DNA from: an uncultured Campylobacter sp.
Lineage (GTDB): Bacteria; Campylobacterota; Campylobacteria; Campylobacterales; Campylobacteraceae
DNA length: 9,052 bases
Assembly: GCA_938041615.1 (NCBI GenBank)
Contig: CALISV010000149.1
Location: 1-9,052, forward strand
Reading direction: 5' to 3'
Part shown: positions 1-5,412 of the stretch, in pieces
Numbering within the stretch: the first letter of the stretch is position 1
Layout: each line of letters starts with the position of its first letter
The notes under the pieces: model-generated
Told to the model about the DNA's origin: nothing
The model's input: the letters and a program-made list of their open reading frames with translations, nothing else
The model's database searches: none
Translations under genes and position numbers: made by a program

Positions 1-37
1 TTTGCGAATACGCGGCGTGCGCAGTGTTGTATTGCAT
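1..37 (-). CDS. fliS: FliS flagellin export chaperone, 5' fragment cut by the window edge
   Basis: Only the first 12 codons are inside the window, read on the minus strand from an ATG at 37-35; they give MQYNTAHAAYSQ. The AAYSQ segment is typical of the start of FliS in Campylobacter, the cytoplasmic chaperone that binds the flagellin C-terminus before export. A ribosome-binding site (AAAGG) lies just upstream and overlaps the fliD stop codon, so fliS is very likely translated from the flaG-fliD-fliS message. The identification rests on the short N-terminus plus the conserved flaG-fliD-fliS order; the remainder lies outside the window. Confidence 0.72.
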   Translation of the reverse strand, partial: MQYNTAHAAYSQ

Positions 38-47
38 AAATTTACCT

Positions 48-1784
48 TTATTTTTTATTATATTCGGCTTCGATCATTGATTTTAGCGACGAAAATTCGC
101 TATTTAGCTTGCTGATGATCTTGTCGTATGCTAAAAATCGCTCTTCCATCGTGGCGTACTTTGCGTCTAGCGATTTTTGCGTCCTTTCTTTTTCGGCATC
201 GAGCGTTTTTTTCTCCTCGATCAGGCTTTGTCCGTATTTGGTTAAAGAACCGTTTTTTGAGTTGATTAGTCCGTCTACAGTCTTTTTCGCCGAGGAAAAG
301 ATGCCGTTTACGGTCGTGCTTTTAGGCGTTATCGTAGATTCGCTTAGGCCTACCGCGTTTAGCGTGGCGGGCGAGCCTTTTATGCTTATTGCCGTACCGT
401 TTGTGGTTTTTAGCGTTATTTTGTCCTCGCTTGAGGCTATGGTAGCTTGCACGCCAGCGATACCTGCGTCGTTTATGGCTTTTAGTAGAGCCAGTGCATT
501 TTGCTTTGAGGTATTTGTAGCCGCAGTAGCCGGTAAATTTATCTTTTTGCCGTTTATGACTAGATCTTCGTTTGCGATAGTTAGCGAGCCGGCATCTACG
601 GCTTTAGAGCTAAAGGCCTGAGCCGTGCCGTAGGTCGTGCCTCCTGCGAATATCTTTTGCACGCTTTGCAAATCCTCGTCTAGCTTTCTACCCAGTTTTG
701 AGCTATCAAGCTCCAGCAAGCCCTCTTTATTCAAGCTTAGCCCGTAGTCGGCTAAATTTGCGGTTTTGGCTACGCCGTTTTTATCGGTGTAGGTTTGATT
801 GGCGAATAAAATTTTATTTAGCGTCGATTTTATCGTGTTTATCTCACTCACGCCTTGGAAAGTGCCCGATTTTTTAGTGTCCGAATCATAATCGGTAGCG
901 ACTTTTAGGTTGTTTACGAGATTATTATACGCAGTTACCATGCTTTGCATGCTCTCTTTTATCGCGCTCGTGTCCTCTTTGACGCTAAAAGTCGTCTTGC
1001 CGGTATCTTTTAGCTTTATCGTCATTCCTAAATTTAGATCTTTTACCTCGTTGCCACTTCGTTTTATCGTGATGCCGTTGTAGACGAACTCGGCGTCTTG
1101 CGCGGTTGAGATTTTGTTATTTGCGATATTTGCGCTATCCCAGCCTAATTTTTGCAAAACGTCGTTTGCACCGCTTAGAGCATTCCCGTCATCATCGACA
1201 TTAGTTATCTCGACTTTATTTTCCGCACCAGTTTCTTTTGATTGCAAGATGAGCTGATACGGATCTTCGCCGCCCACTTTCATCGCTTTTGCCGAGACGG
1301 CGCCGTTTGTGACCTCGTTGATCTTATCGGCTAGCTCTTCTAGCGTAGTCGAGCTTTTAACCTCGATTTTATAGGTTTGGCCTCCGACTTTTACGCCAAA
1401 GGTTCCGTTTTTGCCGATAAATGAGCTTGAGGTGGCAAATTTGGTGCTTTGATAAACGTCTTTTTTGGCTAGCTGCCTTACGTCTATTTCGATATCTTGT
1501 ACCGCCACGCCCGCGTTTGCGGTTACCTCTGCGCTTTTGCCGTCTGAGGTAGTGGTTCTTTTTTGATACGAGCTATCGTCTGCTAGAGTTGAAACCGAGG
1601 AGCGAAATGTACCGATCAGCGTTTTTAGAGCCGTTAGATCCTTTTGCTTCGTCGCATTTGCCGTGATTTTAGAGGTCACCGGTTTTATCTGACCCGCTTC
1701 GTCGGCGGCTTTTAGCTTATCTATAACGTCTTGCGTTAAAACTTGGCTACCAAAGCCAAGCGAAGAAACTTTACCTAGCGCCAT
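48..1784 (-). CDS. fliD: FliD, flagellar filament cap protein (HAP2)
   Basis: FliD forms the oligomeric cap at the tip of the growing filament and helps insert exported flagellin. The 578-residue product starts MALGKVSSLGFGSQVL, the usual N-terminal FliD segment, and has a predicted helical N-terminal region (about 15-75). A Flagellin_IN-type motif lies near 148-194 (ending QLILQSKETGAENKVEI) and a second near 429-468 (KITLKTTNGTAISI). A long charged coiled coil closes the protein (about 515-576), as expected for the FliD_N/FliD_C architecture. There is no signal peptide, consistent with type III flagellar export. The start lies 2 bases after the flaG stop, with AAGGAG at 1798-1793 inside the end of flaG as ribosome-binding site, so expression should follow flaG and its sigma28 promoter. 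Its stop codon overlaps the fliS ribosome-binding site. The family call is secure. Confidence 0.96.
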   Translation of the reverse strand: MALGKVSSLGFGSQVLTQDVIDKLKAADEAGQIKPVTSKITANATKQKDLTALKTLIGTFRSSVSTLADDSSYQKRTTTSDGKSAEVTANAGVAVQDIEIDVRQLAKKDVYQSTKFATSSSFIGKNGTFGVKVGGQTYKIEVKSSTTLEELADKINEVTNGAVSAKAMKVGGEDPYQLILQSKETGAENKVEITNVDDDGNALSGANDVLQKLGWDSANIANNKISTAQDAEFVYNGITIKRSGNEVKDLNLGMTIKLKDTGKTTFSVKEDTSAIKESMQSMVTAYNNLVNNLKVATDYDSDTKKSGTFQGVSEINTIKSTLNKILFANQTYTDKNGVAKTANLADYGLSLNKEGLLELDSSKLGRKLDEDLQSVQKIFAGGTTYGTAQAFSSKAVDAGSLTIANEDLVINGKKINLPATAATNTSKQNALALLKAINDAGIAGVQATIASSEDKITLKTTNGTAISIKGSPATLNAVGLSESTITPKSTTVNGIFSSAKKTVDGLINSKNGSLTKYGQSLIEEKKTLDAEKERTQKSLDAKYATMEERFLAYDKIISKLNSEFSSLKSMIEAEYNKK

Positions 1785-1786
1785 TT

Positions 1787-2158
1787 TTAGCTCTCCTTGT
1801 CAAATAAAACTCCGACTGCCTCTCTAAAATATTCGCTTAGCTTCATGGCTTGTTCGGTCGGAATTTTGCGGATCACGTCGCCGGTTTTCATCTCCATTAC
1901 GTTTACGTACATCGCGCCTATTTTATCGTTATAGCCAAAGCGTATGCTAGTGCCTAGATCTTCCATTTGTTTATTTAGTTTTTCGGTGGCTTCTTTTACT
2001 TCTTTGCTTAGCGTTTCGTTATTTTGCTCGGTTAAATTACGCGTTGCGTCATGCTGGATGTGAGTTTGCTCGACCTCTCTAGTTTGAGTAGAGCTTTGCG
2101 CATGCGAGCTTGTAACCGCGTTTGCCATCGGCTGGCTTGCCGCTTTGAAAATTTCCAT
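1787..2158 (-). CDS. flaG: FlaG family flagellar protein
   Basis: The 123-residue protein ends in a typical FlaG domain. It has a helical part around 60-72 (KLNKQMEDLGTSIRFGYND), then a short beta segment and the signature VMEMKTGDVIRKIPTEQAMKL. The first 55 residues are low-complexity and rich in Q, T, N and E. In Campylobacter FlaG is encoded just upstream of fliD and its loss alters filament length; the molecular role is not settled. The ATG is preceded by AAAGGAG at a good distance. It is the first gene of flaG-fliD-fliS, directly behind a sigma28 promoter. The ribosome-binding site sits in the loop of a small A/T hairpin described separately. The family call is firm; the function is family knowledge. 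Confidence 0.93.
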   Translation of the reverse strand: MEIFKAASQPMANAVTSSHAQSSTQTREVEQTHIQHDATRNLTEQNNETLSKEVKEATEKLNKQMEDLGTSIRFGYNDKIGAMYVNVMEMKTGDVIRKIPTEQAMKLSEYFREAVGVLFDKES

Positions 2159-2176
2159 ATTTTCTCCTTTAAATAT
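2157..2176 (-). promoter_or_regulatory. Small hairpin presenting the flaG ribosome-binding site in its loop
   Basis: On the minus strand ATATTT (2176-2171) pairs with AAATAT (2162-2157), leaving the 8-base loop AAAGGAGA. The loop carries the Shine-Dalgarno sequence, and the 3' arm includes the first two bases of the flaG start codon. A GGA in a hairpin loop over a ribosome-binding site is the classical arrangement for CsrA binding, and CsrA/FliW control flagellin mRNA in C. jejuni. The stem is all A-U and weak, so this is a candidate only. Confidence 0.4.
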
Positions 2177-2188
2177 TTGCTAGCTTCT

Positions 2189-2215
2189 ATATCGTCAAAT
2201 TTGCAATTTTTTTTA
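2189..2215 (-). promoter_or_regulatory. Sigma28 (FliA) promoter of flaG-fliD-fliS
   Basis: On the minus strand TAAAAAAA (2215-2208), an 11-base spacer (2207-2197) and GACGATAT (2196-2189) match the sigma28 layout TAAA...-N11-GCCGAT seen in enteric bacteria and the CGATWT -10 of Campylobacter. The expected transcript starts near 2183, giving a leader of about 25 bases before the flaG ATG. This makes flaG-fliD-fliS a late flagellar operon, blocked by FlgM (encoded at 4739-4942) until hook completion. Confidence 0.85.
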
Positions 2216-2224
2216 GCCCCGTTC

Positions 2225-2240
2225 GGGAAATTTTTTGCTT
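2225..2240 (+). promoter_or_regulatory. Possible sigma54 promoter, divergent from flaG
   Basis: GG at 2225-2226 and GC at 2237-2238 are separated by exactly 10 bases, and the -12 part reads TTGCTT, the same as at the flgI promoter. The -24 part (CGGGAA) is a poorer match to TGGAA/TGGCA. If used, transcription would begin near 2250 and place the 2306 gene and rsmD under RpoN as well. Chance is possible in T-rich DNA, so confidence is low. Confidence 0.35.
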
Positions 2241-2262
2241 AATTTAAATTTTCGCATAAATT

Positions 2263-2271
2263 TGTTAAAAT
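2263..2271 (+). promoter_or_regulatory. Extended -10 (sigma70/RpoD-like) promoter for the 2306 gene and rsmD
   Basis: TG at 2263-2264, one base, then TAAAAT at 2266-2271 fits an extended -10 box. The DNA upstream is T/A-tract rich with no clear -35, as is normal for Campylobacter RpoD promoters. A start near 2278 would leave a leader of about 28 bases before the GTG at 2306. It is the simplest promoter for the housekeeping gene rsmD. Confidence 0.5.
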
Positions 2272-2305
2272 CCAGCCTAAATCAAGGCGAGAAAAAGGAG
2301 AATTC

Positions 2306-2683
2306 GTGAAAATTTCGTTTGAGTGCGACTGCATTTTGCTGGGGGAGTCGCTAAGGCTATTTTTAAGAGATTTTATCTCGCCTAGAAAAGATTGTGACTT
2401 TATTGCGGCAGACAAAAAGATAGAGGCCAAAAAGCCCGTTTTCGTGATCGCCGAGCACTCGCCTCATCTAAAAATCCCTTTTAGCAAAGAGGCCCTTATA
2501 TCCGCGCTTGAGGAGTTTTACTCGGCGATTCAGTTTTCAGAACCAGTCGCGCTCTCTCGCGCGACCGCGCCCGTAAAAGAAGAAGCCGCGCCGCAAAACG
2601 GTTCAAATTTGGAGACTGAGGTTTCAAATTTGATAGATAAATTTAAAGAAGAGCTGCTGGCTATATTAAGGAAAGCTCGTTGA
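2306..2683 (+). CDS. Conserved hypothetical protein of the rsmD-flgI locus (Cj1460-like position)
   Basis: A 125-residue cytoplasmic protein without signal peptide or membrane segment. I do not recognise a named family. A strong AAGGAG (2295-2300) five bases before GTG fixes the start. The first 76 residues alternate strand and helix: KISFECD, GESLRLFLRDF, CDFIAAD, KKPVFVIAE, then IPFSKEALISALEEFY. The last stretch resembles the end of a response-regulator receiver domain (KPFS...L...L), but the fold would be short and no phosphoacceptor Asp is apparent. A Pro/Ala-rich linker (about 78-100) leads to a C-terminal amphipathic helix (101-125). The gene overlaps rsmD by 4 bases (TTGA) and sits where I recall Cj1460 in C. 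jejuni, so it is a conserved local partner. The receiver-like reading is inference. Confidence 0.8.
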   Translation: MKISFECDCILLGESLRLFLRDFISPRKDCDFIAADKKIEAKKPVFVIAEHSPHLKIPFSKEALISALEEFYSAIQFSEPVALSRATAPVKEEAAPQNGSNLETEVSNLIDKFKEELLAILRKAR

Positions 2684-3246
2684 AAAATCTCTATGCTACG
2701 ATTTCAAGCGGTAAATTTAAAGGTAAAAAGCTGCTTTTGCCCTCGCTTCAAACTACAAGAAGCACGAAAAACATCGTAAAAGGCTCATTTTTCGACTCTT
2801 TTCGCTATGAGCTAGCGGGCAAGGTTTTTGTCGAGGCTTTCGGCGGTAGCGCGCTGATGGCCGTAGAAGCGCTAAGTAACGGCGCGGCAAAGGCCTACGC
2901 GGTAGAAATCGACAAAAACGCCTATAAAATCGCCTTGCAAAACGCCAAGCTTATCGGCAACGAGCTAGAAATCGTAAACGGCGATACTTTTAACACTACG
3001 CCCGCCATCGTTGCGAGACAAAATTTGCCCGTTGTCTTGTATCTTGATCCGCCTTTTGATATCAGAGACGGCTTTGCGGACGTTTATGAAAAGTGCGTAA
3101 ATTTGGCGCGAAATTTGCCTAAATATAAAATTTATTTGATCGCTTTTGAGCATGCTAGCCATCTAAATTTACCAGAAAACATCGGCGCATTTACGCTTTT
3201 AAAATCTAAAAAATTCGGAAATACCTCGCTTAGCTATTACTCTTAA
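2680..3246 (+). CDS. rsmD: RsmD, 16S rRNA (guanine-966 N2) methyltransferase
   Basis: RsmD methylates a guanine of 16S rRNA (G966 in E. coli numbering) using S-adenosylmethionine, late in 30S assembly. The 188-residue protein, the usual length, has the family N-terminus (ISSGKFKGKKLLLP, 8-21). The segment TRSTKNIVKGSFFDSF (26-41) corresponds to the RPT-x-RV+E-xLFN region. The SAM-binding motif is VEAFGGSALMAVEALSNGA (51-69), and the catalytic DPPF is at 123-126. The start is TTG at 2680, overlapping the previous stop, with AAGGA at 2668-2672; no better in-frame start exists. It is not a flagellar gene, but its position before flgI is conserved in Campylobacter. Motif I has a Glu where Asp is commoner, a mild variation. 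The family call is firm; the exact base is family knowledge. Confidence 0.9.
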   Translation: MKNLYATISSGKFKGKKLLLPSLQTTRSTKNIVKGSFFDSFRYELAGKVFVEAFGGSALMAVEALSNGAAKAYAVEIDKNAYKIALQNAKLIGNELEIVNGDTFNTTPAIVARQNLPVVLYLDPPFDIRDGFADVYEKCVNLARNLPKYKIYLIAFEHASHLNLPENIGAFTLLKSKKFGNTSLSYYS

Positions 3247-3261
3247 ATTCTTGCGTCAAAT

Positions 3262-3279
3262 TTGGAATACTAATTGCTT
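3262..3279 (+). promoter_or_regulatory. Sigma54 (RpoN) promoter of the flgI-flgJ-flgM-flgN-flgK cluster
   Basis: TTGGAA (3262-3267) and TTGCTT (3274-3279) carry the invariant GG and GC 10 bases apart, an excellent match to Campylobacter RpoN promoters. Transcription is expected about 12 bases after the GC, near 3289, giving a leader of about 24 bases to the flgI ATG at 3313. RpoN with the FlgS/FlgR system drives rod, ring and hook genes in Campylobacter, so flgI and the genes behind it are placed in the middle class. Confidence 0.88.
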
Positions 3280-3313
3280 TTAGTCCTTGAAAATACAAAT
3301 TTAAGGACTAAAA
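3278..3313 (+). repeat. Perfect inverted repeat sequestering the flgI ribosome-binding site
   Basis: TTTTAGTCCTT (3278-3288) and AAGGACTAAAA (3303-3313) are exact complements, 11 bp. In RNA a G-U and two A-U pairs (3289-3291 with 3302-3300) could extend the stem to 14 pairs with an 8-base loop. The 3' arm contains the whole Shine-Dalgarno sequence and ends on the A of the ATG. The 5' arm lies between the -12 box and the predicted transcription start (about 3289), so RpoN transcripts lack it, whereas read-through from rsmD includes it. There is no T-run after the stem, so it is not an intrinsic terminator. Confidence 0.85.
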
Positions 3314-4374
3314 TGAAACTAGCGGCATGCTTGCTAAGCCTTGCTATATCGGCTTTTGCGGCGCAGATAAAAGACATCGCAAACGTCGTGGGCGTAAGGG
3401 AAAATCAGCTGATCGGATACGGTCTGGTTGTTGGTCTAAACGGCTCTGGCGACGGTAGCAGCTCGGAGTTTACGATCCAGTCTCTTTCAAATATGCTTCA
3501 AAGCGTGAACGTAAAAATCAAGCCCGACGATATCAAATCAAAAAACACCGCCGCGGTAATGGTTATCGCAAAGCTGCCGCCGTTTGCTAGGCAGGGCGAT
3601 AAGCTTGACGTCGTAATTTCATCTATCGGCGACGCAAAGAGCCTTCAGGGCGGAACGCTTTTGATGACTCCGCTTAAGGGCGTGGACGGCGACATTTACG
3701 CTCTAGCGCAGGGCTCGCTAACCATAGGCGGTAAAACCGCATCTCGCGGAGGCGGAAGTAAGGGCGGCAACCACGTAACCGCGGGCACGATCCCAAGCGG
3801 CGCAATTGTGGAGCGCGAGATAGCGTACGATATCTATAATCAAGAAGCGATATTTTTAAGCCTTAAAGAGTCGAATTTTGATACCGCTTCAAGCATCCAA
3901 AGAGCCGTAAATTTAAACGTAGGCGGCGATAGCGCGGTAGCCGTGGACTCTCGAACGATCAGGATCGCTAAGCCAAACGGGGCAAATATGGTCGATTTCG
4001 TAGCTAGGGTGTTAAATTTGGACGTGGATTATAAAGCGCTAGATAAGATCGTAATCGACGAGCGCACGGGCACGATAGTAAGCGGTATAAATATCACAGT
4101 TGATCCCGTCGTCATCACGCACGGCGATATCACGATAAAGATAGAGCCTAGCTCATACGACGATATGGCGGCAAATCAGCAAACAATCGATCTGCAAGAC
4201 GGCGCAGCGGTAGATCCGCTAACTAATATGCTAAAAATCAGCGGCGAAAAAACAACCGTAGCTAGCGTCGCAAGGGCGCTAAGCAAGATGGGCGCGACGC
4301 CTAGCGATATCATCGCGATAATGGAAAATCTAAAACGCGTAGGCGCTATACACGTAAATTTGGAGATAATATAA
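3313..4374 (+). CDS. flgI: FlgI, flagellar P-ring protein
   Basis: FlgI forms the P-ring around the distal rod in the peptidoglycan layer. I choose the ATG at 3313 (353 residues). It has AAGGA five bases upstream and starts exactly with a Sec signal peptide, MKLAACLLSLAISAFA, with likely cleavage before AQIKDIANVVG. A longer reading from TTG at 3274 would begin inside the sigma54 promoter and bury the signal. The mature N-terminus (IKDIA.VVGVRENQLIGYGLVVGLNGSGD), the central AQG.L.IGG segment and the C-terminal ALSKMGATPSDIIAIMENLKRVGAIH are all classical FlgI. A short Gly/Ser-rich loop (GGGSKGG) follows the central segment. The stop overlaps the next ATG by one base (TAATG), so flgJ is probably translationally coupled. 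Expression: sigma54 promoter plus the ribosome-site hairpin. Confidence 0.96.
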   Translation: MKLAACLLSLAISAFAAQIKDIANVVGVRENQLIGYGLVVGLNGSGDGSSSEFTIQSLSNMLQSVNVKIKPDDIKSKNTAAVMVIAKLPPFARQGDKLDVVISSIGDAKSLQGGTLLMTPLKGVDGDIYALAQGSLTIGGKTASRGGGSKGGNHVTAGTIPSGAIVEREIAYDIYNQEAIFLSLKESNFDTASSIQRAVNLNVGGDSAVAVDSRTIRIAKPNGANMVDFVARVLNLDVDYKALDKIVIDERTGTIVSGINITVDPVVITHGDITIKIEPSSYDDMAANQQTIDLQDGAAVDPLTNMLKISGEKTTVASVARALSKMGATPSDIIAIMENLKRVGAIHVNLEII

Positions 4375-4685
4375 TGTTAAACGTAGACAGTTCGGCGGCT
4401 TTAAGCTCGTATAATAAATTTGCCACTAGTTCAATCGAAAATAGGCGCGCAAATAAGCCTCAGAGCGAGCAAGATGCGCTTTTAAAAGAGCAAACCGACG
4501 CTTTTGAGGCGTTTTTAGTTAAAAGCGTGCTGGATATCGCGCTAAAAGACGAAAATCCGTTATTCGGTAAAGATGCCGGTGACGAGATCTATCACTCGAT
4601 GTATAACGATACGATGAGCAAGGCTCTGAGCGGAAATTTAGGCTTTAGCGAACTTTTATTCAATTATTTGAAAGAAAGGGCTTAA
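4374..4685 (+). CDS. flgJ: Rod-binding protein, FlgJ N-terminal-domain-only homologue
   Basis: A 103-residue protein with the rod-binding (FlgJ N-terminal) domain at about 40-97. Characteristic pieces are DAFEAFLVKSVLDIA, DEIYHSMYNDTMSKALSG and NLGFSELLFNYL. It acts as scaffold for rod assembly in the periplasm. Unlike enterobacterial FlgJ (over 300 residues) it has no muramidase domain; in Campylobacter and other epsilonproteobacteria a separate enzyme is thought to open the wall. There is no signal peptide, in keeping with export by the flagellar apparatus. The start overlaps the flgI stop, with GGAG at 4362-4365 inside flgI. It corresponds in place to Cj1463. The symbol reflects the domain only. 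Confidence 0.85.
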   Translation: MLNVDSSAALSSYNKFATSSIENRRANKPQSEQDALLKEQTDAFEAFLVKSVLDIALKDENPLFGKDAGDEIYHSMYNDTMSKALSGNLGFSELLFNYLKERA

Positions 4686-4708
4686 GAAAAATCAAAATTT
4701 GCCGATTT
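4683..4708 (+). promoter_or_regulatory. Sigma28 (FliA)-type promoter of flgM
   Basis: GCCGATTT (4701-4708) equals the sigma28 -10 consensus (GCCGAT; CGATTT fits CGATWT). TAAGAAAA (4683-4690) is the likely -35, at a 10-base spacing, one shorter than usual; shifting one base gives TTAAGAAA with 11. The promoter begins on the flgJ stop codon. Transcription near 4714-4716 would give flgM (and flgN, flgK) a late transcript in addition to the sigma54 one, a known feature of flgM control in several bacteria. Confidence 0.72.
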
Positions 4709-4732
4709 AGTTTCTAACAAATCTAAAAAGGC
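4701..4732 (+). repeat. Imperfect inverted repeat over the flgM ribosome-binding site
   Basis: GCCGATTTAG (4701-4710) can pair with CTAAAAAGGC (4723-4732): 8 of 10 positions match, interrupted by a GA/AA internal loop, around a 12-base loop. The 3' arm holds the flgM Shine-Dalgarno (AAAAAGG). The 5' arm is the sigma28 -10 box itself, so transcripts begun at that promoter would lack it while sigma54 read-through transcripts from flgI-flgJ would carry it. It is weaker than the flgI, flgN and 7321 repeats but built the same way. Confidence 0.5.
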
Positions 4733-4738
4733 TTTAAA

Positions 4739-4942
4739 ATGATAGGAACTTTGGGAGCTAAACTGGGCATGAGCCCGCAGCAAATCACTCGCTCAAACGA
4801 CGTAAAAAAGAGCGAAAACATGGAAAAAACACAAGGCAAAGAAGAAAGCAAGGTTGCAAAGATAGCCGAGCAGATCGCAAACGGAACATATAAACTAGAT
4901 ATATCCAAGACTGCAAAAGCCATTGCCGATACGCTTTTATAA
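4739..4942 (+). CDS. flgM: FlgM, anti-sigma28 factor
   Basis: FlgM binds FliA (sigma28) and keeps late genes off until it is removed, by export through the completed hook in Salmonella; C. jejuni FlgM also responds to filament growth. The 67-residue product is typical for Campylobacter. It has an N-terminal half that is polar and probably disordered (1-37), and a C-terminal sigma28-binding half with the family pattern KVAKIAEQIANGTYKLDISKTAKAIADTLL at 38-67. No signal peptide. AAAAAGG seven bases before the ATG is the ribosome-binding site. It lies in the usual place between the rod gene and flgN/flgK. Its target promoters include its own at 4683-4708 and that of flaG-fliD-fliS, giving a negative loop inside this window. 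Confidence 0.92.
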   Translation: MIGTLGAKLGMSPQQITRSNDVKKSENMEKTQGKEESKVAKIAEQIANGTYKLDISKTAKAIADTLL

Positions 4943-4945
4943 GAT

Positions 4946-4978
4946 TTTTTGTCCTTGCGTAAAAAGAAAGGACAAAAA
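4946..4978 (+). repeat. Perfect inverted repeat sequestering the flgN ribosome-binding site
   Basis: TTTTTGTCCTT (4946-4956) and AAGGACAAAAA (4968-4978) are exact complements, 11 bp around an 11-base loop. The 3' arm contains the flgN Shine-Dalgarno and ends on the A of the ATG. The 5' arm begins three bases after the flgM stop codon (4940-4942), so a ribosome finishing flgM would sit on it and open the stem. Only a poor -10 (TATAAG, 4938-4943) is visible here, so coupling to flgM translation is the more natural reading. No T-run follows the stem. Confidence 0.85.
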
Positions 4979-5409
4979 TGCTTAAAAAATATTTAGATGA
5001 GGCGATGGGCGTGCTAGACGAGCTCATCGCCCAAACTACGGAAGATATAGAAAAGATAAAACTAGCCGATCACACTAAGGTCGATGATAGCGTCAAACGC
5101 AAAAACGAGCTGGTTAAAAAATTCGAATCTATAAAATCGCTGCTAGATAAAGAGCTTTTAAGAGTCTCAAAAGAAAACGGCGGAGCAAATTTAAGCTCTA
5201 TCCTTGACGATGAGGTAAAATCATCTCTCGCGCTTATGCGCTCAAAGCTTGAAGAGCTCTACTCAAAAAACAAAGAATACGCAAAATACGTCGTCGGAGT
5301 GAAAGAATTTTTCGATAGCTTGCTAAAAAATATGTTTAAAGGCGAGCAAGACGGCGGCTACGACAAAAACGGCCTAAGGCCGGAGAGTTTATTTAAAACG
5401 AGGGTTTAA
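4978..5409 (+). CDS. flgN: FlgN-like export chaperone for hook-associated proteins
   Basis: A 143-residue cytoplasmic, almost entirely helical protein with heptad-like stretches (about 1-75 and 80-125), rich in Lys, Glu and Leu, as in the FlgN family. FlgN holds FlgK (and FlgL) in an export-ready state. Sequence similarity to enteric FlgN is low in this group, so the call rests on size, helical make-up and position between flgM and flgK (matching Cj1465). The ATG follows AAGGA by five bases. The stop is 3 bases before the flgK start, so chaperone and client are translated one after the other. The ribosome-binding site is inside a perfect hairpin. Confidence 0.82.
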   Translation: MLKKYLDEAMGVLDELIAQTTEDIEKIKLADHTKVDDSVKRKNELVKKFESIKSLLDKELLRVSKENGGANLSSILDDEVKSSLALMRSKLEELYSKNKEYAKYVVGVKEFFDSLLKNMFKGEQDGGYDKNGLRPESLFKTRV

Positions 5410-5412
5410 AAA

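Noticed and set aside
109..621. A 170-codon open frame on the plus strand opposite the 3' part of fliD
   Set aside because: It is antisense to a secure fliD; the product is a hydrophobic Phe/Ser/Val-rich string typical of a reverse-frame shadow, and there is no ribosome-binding site.
2651..2678. GAGCT/AGCTC repeat around the rsmD ribosome-binding site
   Set aside because: Only 5 bp with an 18-base loop, inside the coding end of the 2306 gene; the Shine-Dalgarno would be in the loop, not the stem. Not comparable with the other ribosome-site hairpins.
3274..3312. A longer flgI reading from TTG at 3274
   Set aside because: The TTG lies in the -12 part of the sigma54 promoter, upstream of the expected transcript start, and would put 13 residues before a clean signal peptide. 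The ATG at 3313 has a good ribosome-binding site.
5372..5384. CGGCC-TAA-GGCCG palindrome near the end of flgN
   Set aside because: Short stem with a 3-base loop inside coding sequence, no T-run and no link to the flgK ribosome site; likely chance.
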